8,319 nucleotides of DNA. Source: Chitinophagaceae bacterium. Its GTDB lineage: Bacteria; Bacteroidota; Bacteroidia; Chitinophagales; Chitinophagaceae. Location of the stretch: positions 1 through 8,319 of the forward strand of contig CANFLJ010000073.1 of NCBI GenBank assembly GCA_947447815.1, written 5' to 3'. The notes under the pieces were generated by a model. The model made no database searches and was not told where the DNA came from. It worked only from the letters and a program-made list of their open reading frames with translations. Each line of letters begins with the position of its first letter. Position 1 is the first letter of the stretch. Below are positions 1-7,700 of this stretch, piece after piece. The translations under genes were made by a program, and so were the position numbers.

Positions 1-327
1 TGTTACAACCCCTGATGGGCTAATTTTTCTTATCTTTTGATTTATTATATCTGTAACATACACATTACCTGCCGCATCAACTGCTGTTCCTACAGGATTA
101 TTGAAATTAGCATAAATTCCAATACCATCAACACCCGGCCCTCTACCTGCCACACTCGATACAGTGGAAGTAATTGCACCTCCTGTATTGGTAGGTCTTA
201 GTGAACTACTACCAAGCGTAAATGTTTTTGTGCCACTTGGGTAACTAATTACAGGTGCTTGTGCATTTAAATTTAAACTAAAGCATATAGCAATTACTAA
301 GAGGAAGAATTGTAAAAATATTTTCAT
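1..327 (-). CDS. Secreted NHL-repeat protein, N-terminal part only (C-terminus outside window)
   Basis: The ATG at 325-327 opens a frame of 109 codons that stays open to the window edge, so this is the start of a longer gene. Residues 1-23 form a signal peptide (MK start, hydrophobic FLQFFLLVIAICF core) ending in NAQ, a common Bacteroidota cleavage context. Residues 24-58 resemble the short beta-rich leader (PVISYPSG, then LRPTNTGGAI) that precedes NHL repeats in many Bacteroidota surface proteins. Residues 59-109 are a textbook first NHL blade: VAGRGPGVDG, then NPVGTAVDAAGNVYVTD, then QKIRKISPSGVVT. By family knowledge NHL repeats build a beta-propeller used for binding; whether this one also ends in a sorting domain cannot be seen. 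The preceding gene ends 159 nt upstream on the same strand. The region before the ATG is A-rich without a clear Shine-Dalgarno, as is usual in Bacteroidota. The function beyond a secreted binding protein is unknown. Confidence 0.88.
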   Translation of the reverse strand, partial: MKIFLQFFLLVIAICFSLNLNAQAPVISYPSGTKTFTLGSSSLRPTNTGGAITSTVSSVAGRGPGVDGIGIYANFNNPVGTAVDAAGNVYVTDIINQKIRKISPSGVVT

Positions 328-362
328 TTGAATTTTTTAAGCCCTGTATTTCAACAAGGTTC

Positions 363-407
363 TAAAGCTGATTTATAAATTGTCAGCTGTAAGATAAAGT
401 AGCTTTA
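363..407 (-). repeat. Overlapping inverted repeats in the leader of the NHL-protein gene
   Basis: Two inverted repeats share one arm. TAAAGCT at 363-369 is complementary to AGCTTTA at 401-407 (7 bp, 31-nt spacing). AGCTGA at 366-371 is complementary to TCAGCT at 383-388 (6 bp, 11-nt loop). The two pairings are mutually exclusive. The stems are short and AT-rich, so chance is a real possibility, and the element matches no riboswitch family I recognise. Confidence 0.3.
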
Positions 408-426
408 TGTTTTGATTATTGTATTG

Positions 427-456
427 CAAGAATAGTAATGCAACTAGAGCAATAAA
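427..456 (-). promoter_or_regulatory. Weak candidate Bacteroidota promoter for the NHL-protein gene
   Basis: On the minus strand TATTCTTG (427-434) matches the Bacteroidota -7 consensus TAnnTTTG at all fixed positions but one. A T-rich TTTA (453-456) lies 18 nt upstream, where the -33 element (TTTG) is expected. The predicted start would leave a leader of roughly 90 nt before the ATG at 327. The match is imperfect in AT-rich DNA, so read-through from the upstream gene is an equally good explanation. Confidence 0.2.
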
Positions 457-486
457 GTTGTAACAGTTTCAATAAACCTACTGGCC

Positions 487-3400
487 TTAATTCTCCACCC
501 TTATCTGCTTCACCCCTTCCACGCCTACAGCTTGCAAAAAGTATGTCCCATTGGGTACACTACCCTCTCTCAAAGTAAACTGATTATTCCCCTTTATTCC
601 CTCTACCTGCCTAGTCAAATGCAGCCTTCCATGTTCGTCTAATAATCTAAATACTACTATCTTCTTATTGCTAAGGTTCAACTGCACTTGTATTACTCCA
701 TCCCTACTAGGATTAGGAGCTACCACCCAACTTTCCAATGGTATTGATGGAATGCTTTCCATCTTATTAAGCACTACATCATGCAGCCCAAATTCTTTAT
801 CATATGCCGCTACGGCAGTCACACTTCCATCCACACTAAGTGTATTTTCTATTGCCTCCTTGCCTGTTCTCTCAAACACCAGTTCAAAAAGTATACTTCC
901 ATCTTCCAGTGTTTTCAATTCGCTTTTTGCATCCACCCACAATATACTGATCTTACCTTCAGCAGCATGGTTTGTACCTACTTCCACATTCAGCTCTTTA
1001 TTATTGATGCCCACCCAAGTAAATTTGGATACATCAAAATTCAATGTGAATTGCAGTCCCAATAGTTCCTTAAAGTTCTTCACCTTTACAGGTATCCGCA
1101 CCTTATTAGAAATGTATGTACTGGTCGACGAATAAGAAAGCTCCACTGTATTTATTTCAGCAATACCAGGCTTTGCAACCGCTGAATTCCAATCCCAGTT
1201 TACATCCCCCAATTTACAGCCAATAAAGGTCTGGTTTGTTTTACTAGTAGTTATTCCAGTATAACTGATGCTATCCTTGATAGGAAAAGGATTAACAGGG
1301 TTTACAATAATATTATTACTATCTACAAATGCCCATAGTCTTTTTTCGCCAGAAGTAGTTTTGGCAAAAGTGGTATCCAATCCTAGTATCACTCTTTTTA
1401 TATATACTATATCCAGGGTAGTTACCTTACCATCTCCATTCACATCAGCAGCAATCATTTTATAAGGACTGTTCAACGTACTTTTTTGAAGTATATGACT
1501 TTGCACTAATGCTATATCTAATGTTGTTACCCCATTAGCTTTACCATTATCACTATTCTTAGTTGCTCTTATTATCCCCGCACTATTGTAATCTAAACAC
1601 TTTAAATTGTAGCTACTGTTTCCTGTAATGCTTTGCGCATTTATGCCGCTCAGATTGATAGTGGCAGGTTGTAGGAAATTAATGGCAAAACCTTTAGGAT
1701 GATAGAAATTGCCCGACAATTTTATATTGTTTATCGCTATCGATACAGTATTATAAATACTATCACATCCACTATTTGTTCTTACAGTATCCAATACAGT
1801 TGTATTCGTTTTATACACTTTACCTTTGAATACCACACTATCACATCCATTTAAATTAATCGTATTACTCAAAGCCGAGGCACATGATAATGTAGTAAAA
1901 GAAACTTCACTTCCATATACAGTCCCTATGCTGTTGGCTGCAAAAGCTTTTACATAATAAGTGGTATTAGGTAGCAACCCAGTTTGAGCATAATTATACA
2001 ACCCAATTGCAGGATTTGTCCATACATAATTGGGACTATATGGTGCACTAGGATTACTACTCGTACTATATACATAACCCGCTGCAAGCACAGCATCTCC
2101 TCCGGTTGCAATAAGATTGCAACCCATTGTAGCACCCGCATTGCTTACATTGCTCACAGCATTGGTACTCACTGTTGGCAAATTAGCCGCTATATTACAC
2201 ACACTACACTGATCCCAGCAATAGGCAACACTGGTATCAGCATTCGGTAGTATTAAAAACCGGTTATTCGATTGATTGGCAACTCCACAGCCTCCTACAA
2301 ACAATGTATTACTCAAATCAGTCCCCTCATTGGTACCCCAGTTAGTATTTACAAACTTATATTCAAACGATTTGCCCACTGCGGTATCAGGTACACTAAT
2401 GGTAATACTCCATACATTACTACTTCCTTGTTTGGTCATAGCACATCCAGCTGCAGTTGGGATCCAGAAAGGTAAGGTTGATCCAATACTAGGAAAATCT
2501 CCCGCTATTCTAATGCCCCCACTCCCAAGTATATTTCCTGCTCTTAGGTAATTGGTAATATCCACACTGAACGTAACATTATTAAATGAAATACAAGCTG
2601 TGTTCACGGTAATAGTAGTTACAGTATAGAGGCTATCACATCCTTGATAACTCTTTACGGTATCCCTCAACACGGTTGTGGAAGTATAGGTTTTACCATT
2701 ATACACCACTTTTTTACATCCACTCAGATTAATAGAATTAGTTGTTGGAGTAATCTTATTGACATTAATATTGGCAATAGTATAAATACTATCACATCCC
2801 TGATAACTCTTTACAGTATCTCTTACTATGGTGGAAATGGTATACACCTTCAATTTGTAAGTAACACTATTGCAACCACTCAAATTAACGCTACTTGTTT
2901 GAGGCGTTAATTGATTAACTACTATATATACCTTTCTATAAATACTATCACAACCATTCGCATTAAACAAGGTATCGTTTAGTTGTGTATTTACCAGATA
3001 GGTAGCTCCTTTGTAGGTATAGCTTTTGCATCCATTGTATGTTACAGAATCTTTAGTAGTAATGTTTGGCAACACAACTATGGCATTACTAAATACGGTA
3101 GCTGTATCGGCGCAATAGCCATTCCCTTTGATGCTACAATAAATAGTATCATAATAATTCAGACTGGCAGATTTAAATACAGAATCTTTGGCAGCACTAA
3201 TCATAGCAGTGTTTTTATACCATTGAAAAACAGGTAAACTTCCCCCATTTACTACACTAGTGGAAAAGCTGATCATTTTACCACTACAAATGTTATTCGA
3301 TGCTGTGCTAATCCATATAGAGGGTGTTACAAAAGATGGAATAGAAACTTTACCATTTACATAGGTTACATTTTGAACAATAGAATCTTTATTGTTTATT

Positions 3401-4698
3401 ACAGAGGCAGAAACAGGAATAGCAGAAAATTTAATATCATCTATTCCAATAGCTCCACAAATCCTGTCCAGTACCAAAGTAAAAAGTATGGAATTGTCAC
3501 TTACCGTTCTTGCAATTAATAAGGAATCCATCCATAAATAACTCAGATAGCCGTTATTCCCATTGACGGTTGCATTATAGCTTAAGTTGTTAAATACCGA
3601 TGCGCCATTTACAACAGCAGAAAAGTTATACTTGTTATTATCCCATACAACGGAACCCTGTAGTGCTTTTATTTGATTAAAATATTGTACCGTAATAGGT
3701 ATATTTATTTTCAACGAATTACTGGCACCTAAAGGATTAATGATAAACATGGGCGACAGGATACTTCCGGCAAATACTATATTACCATCCGTATATTGTA
3801 CATTTTGCAAAGGGCTACCGGTGGATTCTACTACTAATAACGAAGATGGATTTCCAGAGAAAACCACTTTTGATATTCCTGCCGAATTATTAATAACAGT
3901 AAAATTAATGGTAAATAACACAGCACTATCAGCCAGTGATTGTACATCAAGATTCGGATCAATCCAGAAATAACGCAATCTGCCCGAGGTACTACTATCC
4001 GTATTATTGTATTGAAGTCCATTTAATGTAGCTGATATATTACTGATAGAAGTAAATCCCAGCTCGGTATTGTTCCAGTTAATCGACCCTTGAAATCCAA
4101 GTATTTGCTTAAAATCTTTTACAAAAACTGGTACTGAAATAGTACTAGAACTTACATTGGTCAAAGTACCTATTATAAACTGAGGCGTAATAGTAACACC
4201 CGTAAAATACAATTGCCCATCGGTATAATTTACTGTTGCTAAATTATTATAGTTAACATCCAGCAATTGTAATGGAGTGGGTGCATTCGAAAAAGTAACC
4301 GCAGTATTTCCTGTACCGGAATAGACTACTTTAAAGGAAATATAGAATAGCACACTACTATCCGCAATAGTCTGATTTCCTAATGCGCTATCAATCCACA
4401 TAAAACTCAACCTGCCACTACCTCCTACCGAAGAATTAGCATATTGTAAGCCTTTCAAAGTTGGATCTATATTGCTGATGCCTAAATAGTTTATTTTAGA
4501 ATCATCCCAGTTTATAGAGCCCTGCCAGCCAGATATTTGTTTAAAATTAATTGCCTTAACAGGTACCTGAATTACAGTTGATGTTATGTTGCTAGCAGAC
4601 CCAATAATAAACTCCGTATGCTGGGCAAAAAACTTACTGGGCAATAGCAACATTGCTATCACCCCAATAAGAAATTTTAATCTGTTATTTGTAACCAT
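487..4698 (-). CDS. T9SS-exported multi-cohesin/dockerin surface protein
   Basis: This is a complete 1403-residue secreted mosaic protein with no visible catalytic domain. Numbered from the ATG at 4696-4698, the order is: signal peptide 1-26 (ends KFFAQ); three cohesin-like domains 28-167, 173-311 and 317-454; Ig-like 459-543; three two-cysteine repeats 546-701; CBM-like sandwich 705-834; FN3 840-937; a fourth two-cysteine repeat 941-992; a degenerate carboxypeptidase-regulatory-like sandwich 993-1047; dockerin 1048-1107; a conserved RLWAF-to-DVNWDW segment 1120-1170; a fourth cohesin-like domain 1180-1312; and a T9SS type A sorting domain 1324-1403 beginning VVAPNP. The ATG is preferred because it begins the signal peptide and has AAGGGG just upstream; a TTG at 4744-4746 would add 16 poorly hydrophobic residues. 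It lies 52 nt after the upstream gene, so the two are probably one transcript. Export by Sec then T9SS is established for this sorting domain. A scaffold or adhesin role is inference. Confidence 0.93.
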   Translation of the reverse strand: MVTNNRLKFLIGVIAMLLLPSKFFAQHTEFIIGSASNITSTVIQVPVKAINFKQISGWQGSINWDDSKINYLGISNIDPTLKGLQYANSSVGGSGRLSFMWIDSALGNQTIADSSVLFYISFKVVYSGTGNTAVTFSNAPTPLQLLDVNYNNLATVNYTDGQLYFTGVTITPQFIIGTLTNVSSSTISVPVFVKDFKQILGFQGSINWNNTELGFTSISNISATLNGLQYNNTDSSTSGRLRYFWIDPNLDVQSLADSAVLFTINFTVINNSAGISKVVFSGNPSSLLVVESTGSPLQNVQYTDGNIVFAGSILSPMFIINPLGASNSLKINIPITVQYFNQIKALQGSVVWDNNKYNFSAVVNGASVFNNLSYNATVNGNNGYLSYLWMDSLLIARTVSDNSILFTLVLDRICGAIGIDDIKFSAIPVSASVINNKDSIVQNVTYVNGKVSIPSFVTPSIWISTASNNICSGKMISFSTSVVNGGSLPVFQWYKNTAMISAAKDSVFKSASLNYYDTIYCSIKGNGYCADTATVFSNAIVVLPNITTKDSVTYNGCKSYTYKGATYLVNTQLNDTLFNANGCDSIYRKVYIVVNQLTPQTSSVNLSGCNSVTYKLKVYTISTIVRDTVKSYQGCDSIYTIANINVNKITPTTNSINLSGCKKVVYNGKTYTSTTVLRDTVKSYQGCDSLYTVTTITVNTACISFNNVTFSVDITNYLRAGNILGSGGIRIAGDFPSIGSTLPFWIPTAAGCAMTKQGSSNVWSITISVPDTAVGKSFEYKFVNTNWGTNEGTDLSNTLFVGGCGVANQSNNRFLILPNADTSVAYCWDQCSVCNIAANLPTVSTNAVSNVSNAGATMGCNLIATGGDAVLAAGYVYSTSSNPSAPYSPNYVWTNPAIGLYNYAQTGLLPNTTYYVKAFAANSIGTVYGSEVSFTTLSCASALSNTINLNGCDSVVFKGKVYKTNTTVLDTVRTNSGCDSIYNTVSIAINNIKLSGNFYHPKGFAINFLQPATINLSGINAQSITGNSSYNLKCLDYNSAGIIRATKNSDNGKANGVTTLDIALVQSHILQKSTLNSPYKMIAADVNGDGKVTTLDIVYIKRVILGLDTTFAKTTSGEKRLWAFVDSNNIIVNPVNPFPIKDSISYTGITTSKTNQTFIGCKLGDVNWDWNSAVAKPGIAEINTVELSYSSTSTYISNKVRIPVKVKNFKELLGLQFTLNFDVSKFTWVGINNKELNVEVGTNHAAEGKISILWVDAKSELKTLEDGSILFELVFERTGKEAIENTLSVDGSVTAVAAYDKEFGLHDVVLNKMESIPSIPLESWVVAPNPSRDGVIQVQLNLSNKKIVVFRLLDEHGRLHLTRQVEGIKGNNQFTLREGSVPNGTYFLQAVGVEGVKQIRVEN
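490..729 (-). other. T9SS type A sorting domain of the multi-cohesin protein
   Basis: The last 80 residues begin VVAPNPSRDG and show alternating beta strands, a LLDEHGRL turn, PNGTYFLQAV and a short terminal strand, KQIRVEN. This is the standard type A C-terminal signal, recognised by the T9SS translocon and normally cleaved at the surface by a PorU-type sortase. Confidence 0.9.
763..1161 (-). other. C-terminal cohesin-like domain of the multi-cohesin protein
   Basis: Residues 1180-1312 contain KVRIPVKVKNFKELLGLQFTL, then GKISILWVD and GSILFELVF. This is the beta-sandwich pattern of cohesins, related to the three N-terminal copies and to the neighbour's copy at 5069-5455. It lies in cis, directly after the dockerin and RLWAF segment. 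Confidence 0.75.
1378..1557 (-). other. Dockerin type I-like domain of the multi-cohesin protein
   Basis: Two EF-hand-like repeats: residues 1048-1071, with NGVTTLDIALVQSHIL, and 1085-1106, DVNGDGKVTTLDIVYIKRVI. The second loop has the canonical calcium ligands D1085, N1087, D1089, T1093 and D1096. The first keeps D1050 and D1061 but has G and A at positions 3 and 5. By family knowledge such modules bind cohesins. Confidence 0.85.
1723..1878 (-). repeat. Fourth, detached two-cysteine repeat
   Basis: Residues 941-992 (NTINLNGCDSVVFKGKVY and on to GCDSIYNT) match the tandem array upstream, with cysteines 952 and 978 keeping the same 26-residue spacing. It is separated from the array by the CBM-like and FN3 domains and directly precedes the dockerin-bearing tail. 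Confidence 0.8.
1888..2181 (-). other. Fibronectin type III-like domain
   Basis: Residues 840-937 begin LPTVSTNAVSNVSNAGATMG and end with GLLPNTTYYVKAFAANSIG and SEVSFTT. This is the characteristic Bacteroidota FN3 signature; the LxPNTTYYVxAxAxNSxG strand is near consensus. It probably serves as a spacer. Confidence 0.8.
2197..2586 (-). other. CBM-like (CBM20/48-type) beta-sandwich domain
   Basis: Residues 705-834 start NVTFSVDITNY and contain GGIRIAGDF, FWIP, FEYKFVNTNWGTNEG and a closing NNRFLILP. This is the pattern of the starch-binding-like / SusE-like E-set domain often seen in Bacteroidota secreted proteins. The FEYKF and NWG aromatics are positions that often contact sugar in relatives. 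It ends in a cysteine cluster, CWDQCSVC (827, 831, 834). A glycan ligand is plausible but not shown. Confidence 0.6.
2596..3063 (-). repeat. Three tandem 52-residue two-cysteine (GCxS...GCDS) repeats
   Basis: Units lie at about 2908-3063, 2752-2907 and 2596-2751, each 156 nt. The pattern is GC, then V/Y-x-Y...Y, then DT(V/L), then GCDS(I/L)Y, then I-x-VN. Cysteines are at 557/583, 609/635 and 661/687, always 26 apart. Similar repeats occur in large Bacteroidota surface proteins, but I cannot give a family name. The constant pair suggests one disulfide per module (inference). Confidence 0.85.
3337..4617 (-). repeat. Three tandem cohesin-like domains, 144-residue (432-nt) period
   Basis: Each unit begins with a FII strand and carries a (N/D/Y)FxQI strand (F52, F196, F340), a QGSxxW segment, a W(I/M)D motif (W101, W245, W389) and a D(S/N)(S/A)(V/I)LF strand near the end. 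Spacing between equivalent residues is exactly 144 in both intervals, so the units differ almost only by substitution. The pattern fits the cohesin/CBM2-3-like beta-sandwich fold and matches the C-terminal cohesin-like domains of both proteins. Fold assignment is by motif, not by structure. Confidence 0.75.
4621..4698 (-). other. Sec signal peptide of the multi-cohesin protein
   Basis: Residues 1-26 from the ATG show a basic N-region (NNRLK), a hydrophobic core (FLIGVIAMLLL) and a C-region ending KFFAQ. Cleavage is likely after A25 or Q26. All T9SS substrates need such a Sec signal to reach the periplasm. Confidence 0.85.
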
Positions 4699-4702
4699 AT
4701 AT

Positions 4703-4708
4703 CCCCTT
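4703..4708 (-). promoter_or_regulatory. Ribosome binding site supporting the ATG at 4698
   Basis: AAGGGG lies 4 nt before the ATG at 4696-4698, a recognisable Shine-Dalgarno-like sequence in a group that often lacks one. With the signal peptide that starts at this ATG, it argues against the upstream in-frame TTG at 4744-4746. Confidence 0.45.
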
Positions 4709-4750
4709 ATGTAATTTCTTTCAGTAATAAAACAGGTCCTTAACAATTAT

Positions 4751-7700
4751 TTATCTACGCTTATTAACTACTAGTTGCTTCACAAATTGCTCAGACAATC
4801 CTGTTATTTTTACATAATAAATGCCGGCTTGCAACAACGTCATTTCCGCAGTATTAACGGCTACTTTATTCAATCCTTTCACCACTCTTTCGTCCCTGGC
4901 AAAAATCACTCTTCCGTAGGAGTCTGATAATTGCACTTGTACTTTAGACGCTTTATTAGCATTGATAGTAATTTGTAATGCATTATCAGTTAATGGATTA
5001 GGATATACAGATATCGATTCCTTAACAGATTCTTCTACTGAAGTATATTTATTCAACAACAACCCATTATTAATATACACACTACATGGTTCCGAATTAA
5101 AATCATATGCCACTGCATCTATTAAATGATCATTCATGGTTAATTTTTCCTCATCAAATCCTGCCTTCTTTTTCAGGATAATATCAAATAATACATAGCC
5201 GTCTTGTAGCGAGGTATTCCCCCCTTCGTTATTAAACCACAAAAACGAAATGTCGCCACTCTTGGATTGATGATCATTTACATCAAATTTCAGGAACGCA
5301 CTATTTTCAATACCTACAAATTCAAATACAGACTCATTAAAGTGAAGTCCAAACTGTATACCACTTAGTTGTTTAAAATTACTCGCCTTTACTTTTATTC
5401 TTACTACATCAGAGCCGCCTGTATATACCGTATCATAGTATAGCTTTACAGTCTTCGCGTTTATGGCAGGTTTACTGAATCCTGAAATTGGCGACCAGTC
5501 AAAAGTTACATCACCCAATCTTACGCCTACAAAACTTTGATTGTTTAGCGAACTGGTGATGTTAGTATAATTCCTAAATCCATTGTAAGAAAAAGGATTA
5601 GTAGGCACAGGGAATGCATAGGAGCTATCTATAAATGCCCATAATCTTTTGCCGGCAAAACTGGTATCCATACCCAATATAAATCGCTTAACTAATACTA
5701 CATCCAGTATATTAATGGCACCATCCCCATTCACATCTGCAGCAATCATTTTATAAGGATTTCCCAGCAAAGTGGAACCCAGTATATGTTGCTGTATCTT
5801 TACTAAATCCAGCACATTCACACCGTTTACTTTCACAAAATCATTATTCTTATACCCTGTTATACTATAGTTAGCCTTAGGATAAAGAGTTAATGAATAT
5901 TTCCCATTCACATCTGTCAAACAACTGTCTGTATTACCACCAGCCAGCCTTACTGTTGCTCCAGGTATTAATGCCCCTGTTGGAGTAGCAAACTTCCCAG
6001 TTACAAATACTGGTGCTGAGGTTAATATAGTTACACTATTCGATGTTGCCGTAGTGGTTGAAGTACAGATAGCATTGCTCAGCAAAGTACAACTCACTAC
6101 ATCATTATTTACCAGACTATTGCTGGTATAGGTAGCCAAGGCTCCACTCTGAACGGTATTGCCATTTACCCTAAAAGTATATACTGGTATAGCACCTCCG
6201 TTTACAGCAGTTGCTGTAATAGTGATCGTAGTACCTGGTGGCACATTATTGGCCGATGTAGCAATCGATACACTTGGCGTTACCGTATTGTTCACACTTA
6301 TTTGTACCGAATCACTTACCACAGAACAGCCACTTCCGCCTACCAATACCTGATAATATCCAGCTGTTGTGGCATAATAAGTAGTACCTGTTTCTCCGGA
6401 AATTACTACATTATTCTTCATCCATTGATTACCCGAAAATGCAGAAGATGTAAGCATTACATTATTACCCGAACAAATAGAAGCAGATCCACTAAGGGTA
6501 ATACTTGGCTTCACCGCAGCTAATCCCAGAGTTATAACAGTTGAATTGGAAGATGCGGCAAAACATCCCGTGCCATTACCGGTCTTTACCGTAAAGGTTC
6601 CAGCAGTGCTGGCACTGTAACTGGCAGTAGTTGCCCCTGGTATTGCTACGCCATCTTTCAACCATTGATAACTGGTTGCTGTTGAAGATGTAAGTGCCCT
6701 AGACGTACCTAAACATACCCCAATACTTCCCGAAGGCGATACAGTAGGGATAGCTGGCACATTCGTATTTACTGCTATATTCACTGTTGGTGTAAATACA
6801 GTACAGGCATTGGAATAATAGCTACTTACTTTCACTTTATAGGCACCCGCCGTACTCGCAATAATATTATTCACAGTATAGCTGTACGATGTTGCCCCAC
6901 TGATGGGATTACCATTATAATACCACTGATAATATCCGTAACTGGTGCTGGTTGCATTAAGATTTAAAGTGTTGCCCTGACAAACCGTTGTATCCGCAGC
7001 AGGAGAGATTATAGTAGGGACTACAGGCAATGGGTAAATGGTTATTCCACTCCCATTATCCGATCCTACCACACTCTGATTAGTGGTCACAACTCTTATT
7101 TTATAGGAACCACTTTGTGTAAGATAAGAAGGTAAATTACAGATAAAAGAACCTGTAGTTGCAGAAGTAGTAGCCAGACTACCAATTTCAGTTGGTGATA
7201 AAAAGCTACCATTAGCATCACTCAATTGTGCAATATATTTATTCCCCGTCTTTAAAGTTATTGCACCCGAAAACTGATACCCAACATTAATGCTCGATCC
7301 ACCACAAACCGTTGTTGTACTCACTAAAGTAGTTAATGTAACAGGCGTTCCAGGCACCGTAAAGGCCCAGGTATTTACCATACTCCATTTCCCCGCAGCA
7401 TCTTTCGATCTTACTACCACAGTATGTGCTCCTGGGTTCAATCCGGTTATGTCTACATTAATAGCCTTATCAGCCAGATCAGTGCCCGGAGTTATACTTA
7501 CTGGCAACCCATTTCCATTTCCAGGATCATAGTCCAGATAATATTCCACCTGACTAATATTGGATGTAGAAGAAGCGGTAATATTGGTAAATGGCTTCAC
7601 AAACATAAAATAGTTTGTTGCACTCCAGTTACCTGCTGCATCTTTAGCCCTTACCCCTACAATATGCGTACCACTGGCTAAAGAAGTGATAGTAGCATTG

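Noticed and set aside
253..327. Lipoprotein signal in the NHL-repeat protein
   Set aside because: There is a cysteine at residue 15, but it sits inside the hydrophobic core (VIAICFS) without a proper lipobox or a following linker. The NAQ cleavage context further on fits an ordinary signal peptide better.
464..478. Possible terminator hairpin after the multi-cohesin gene
   Set aside because: The only stem is GTTT/AAAC with a 4-nt loop (466-477). It is AT-rich, 4 bp long and has no following T-run, too weak to call a terminator.
668..1135. Plus-strand open frame of 155 codons opposite the C-terminal cohesin-like and sorting domains
   Set aside because: It lies antisense to strongly supported domains, has low-complexity S/T/L-rich composition, no recognisable domain and no ribosome binding site. 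The other plus-strand frames in the window are the same kind of shadow.
2596..3063. CRISPR array or mobile-element repeats
   Set aside because: The 156-nt periodicity is in frame and coding, without spacer-repeat alternation, terminal inverted repeats or target-site duplications. It reflects tandem protein modules.
4699..4746. TTG at 4744-4746 as start of the multi-cohesin gene
   Set aside because: It would add 16 residues (MLRTCFITERNYIRGY) ahead of a standard signal peptide. The ATG at 4696-4698 has a Shine-Dalgarno-like AAGGGG and begins the signal peptide directly.
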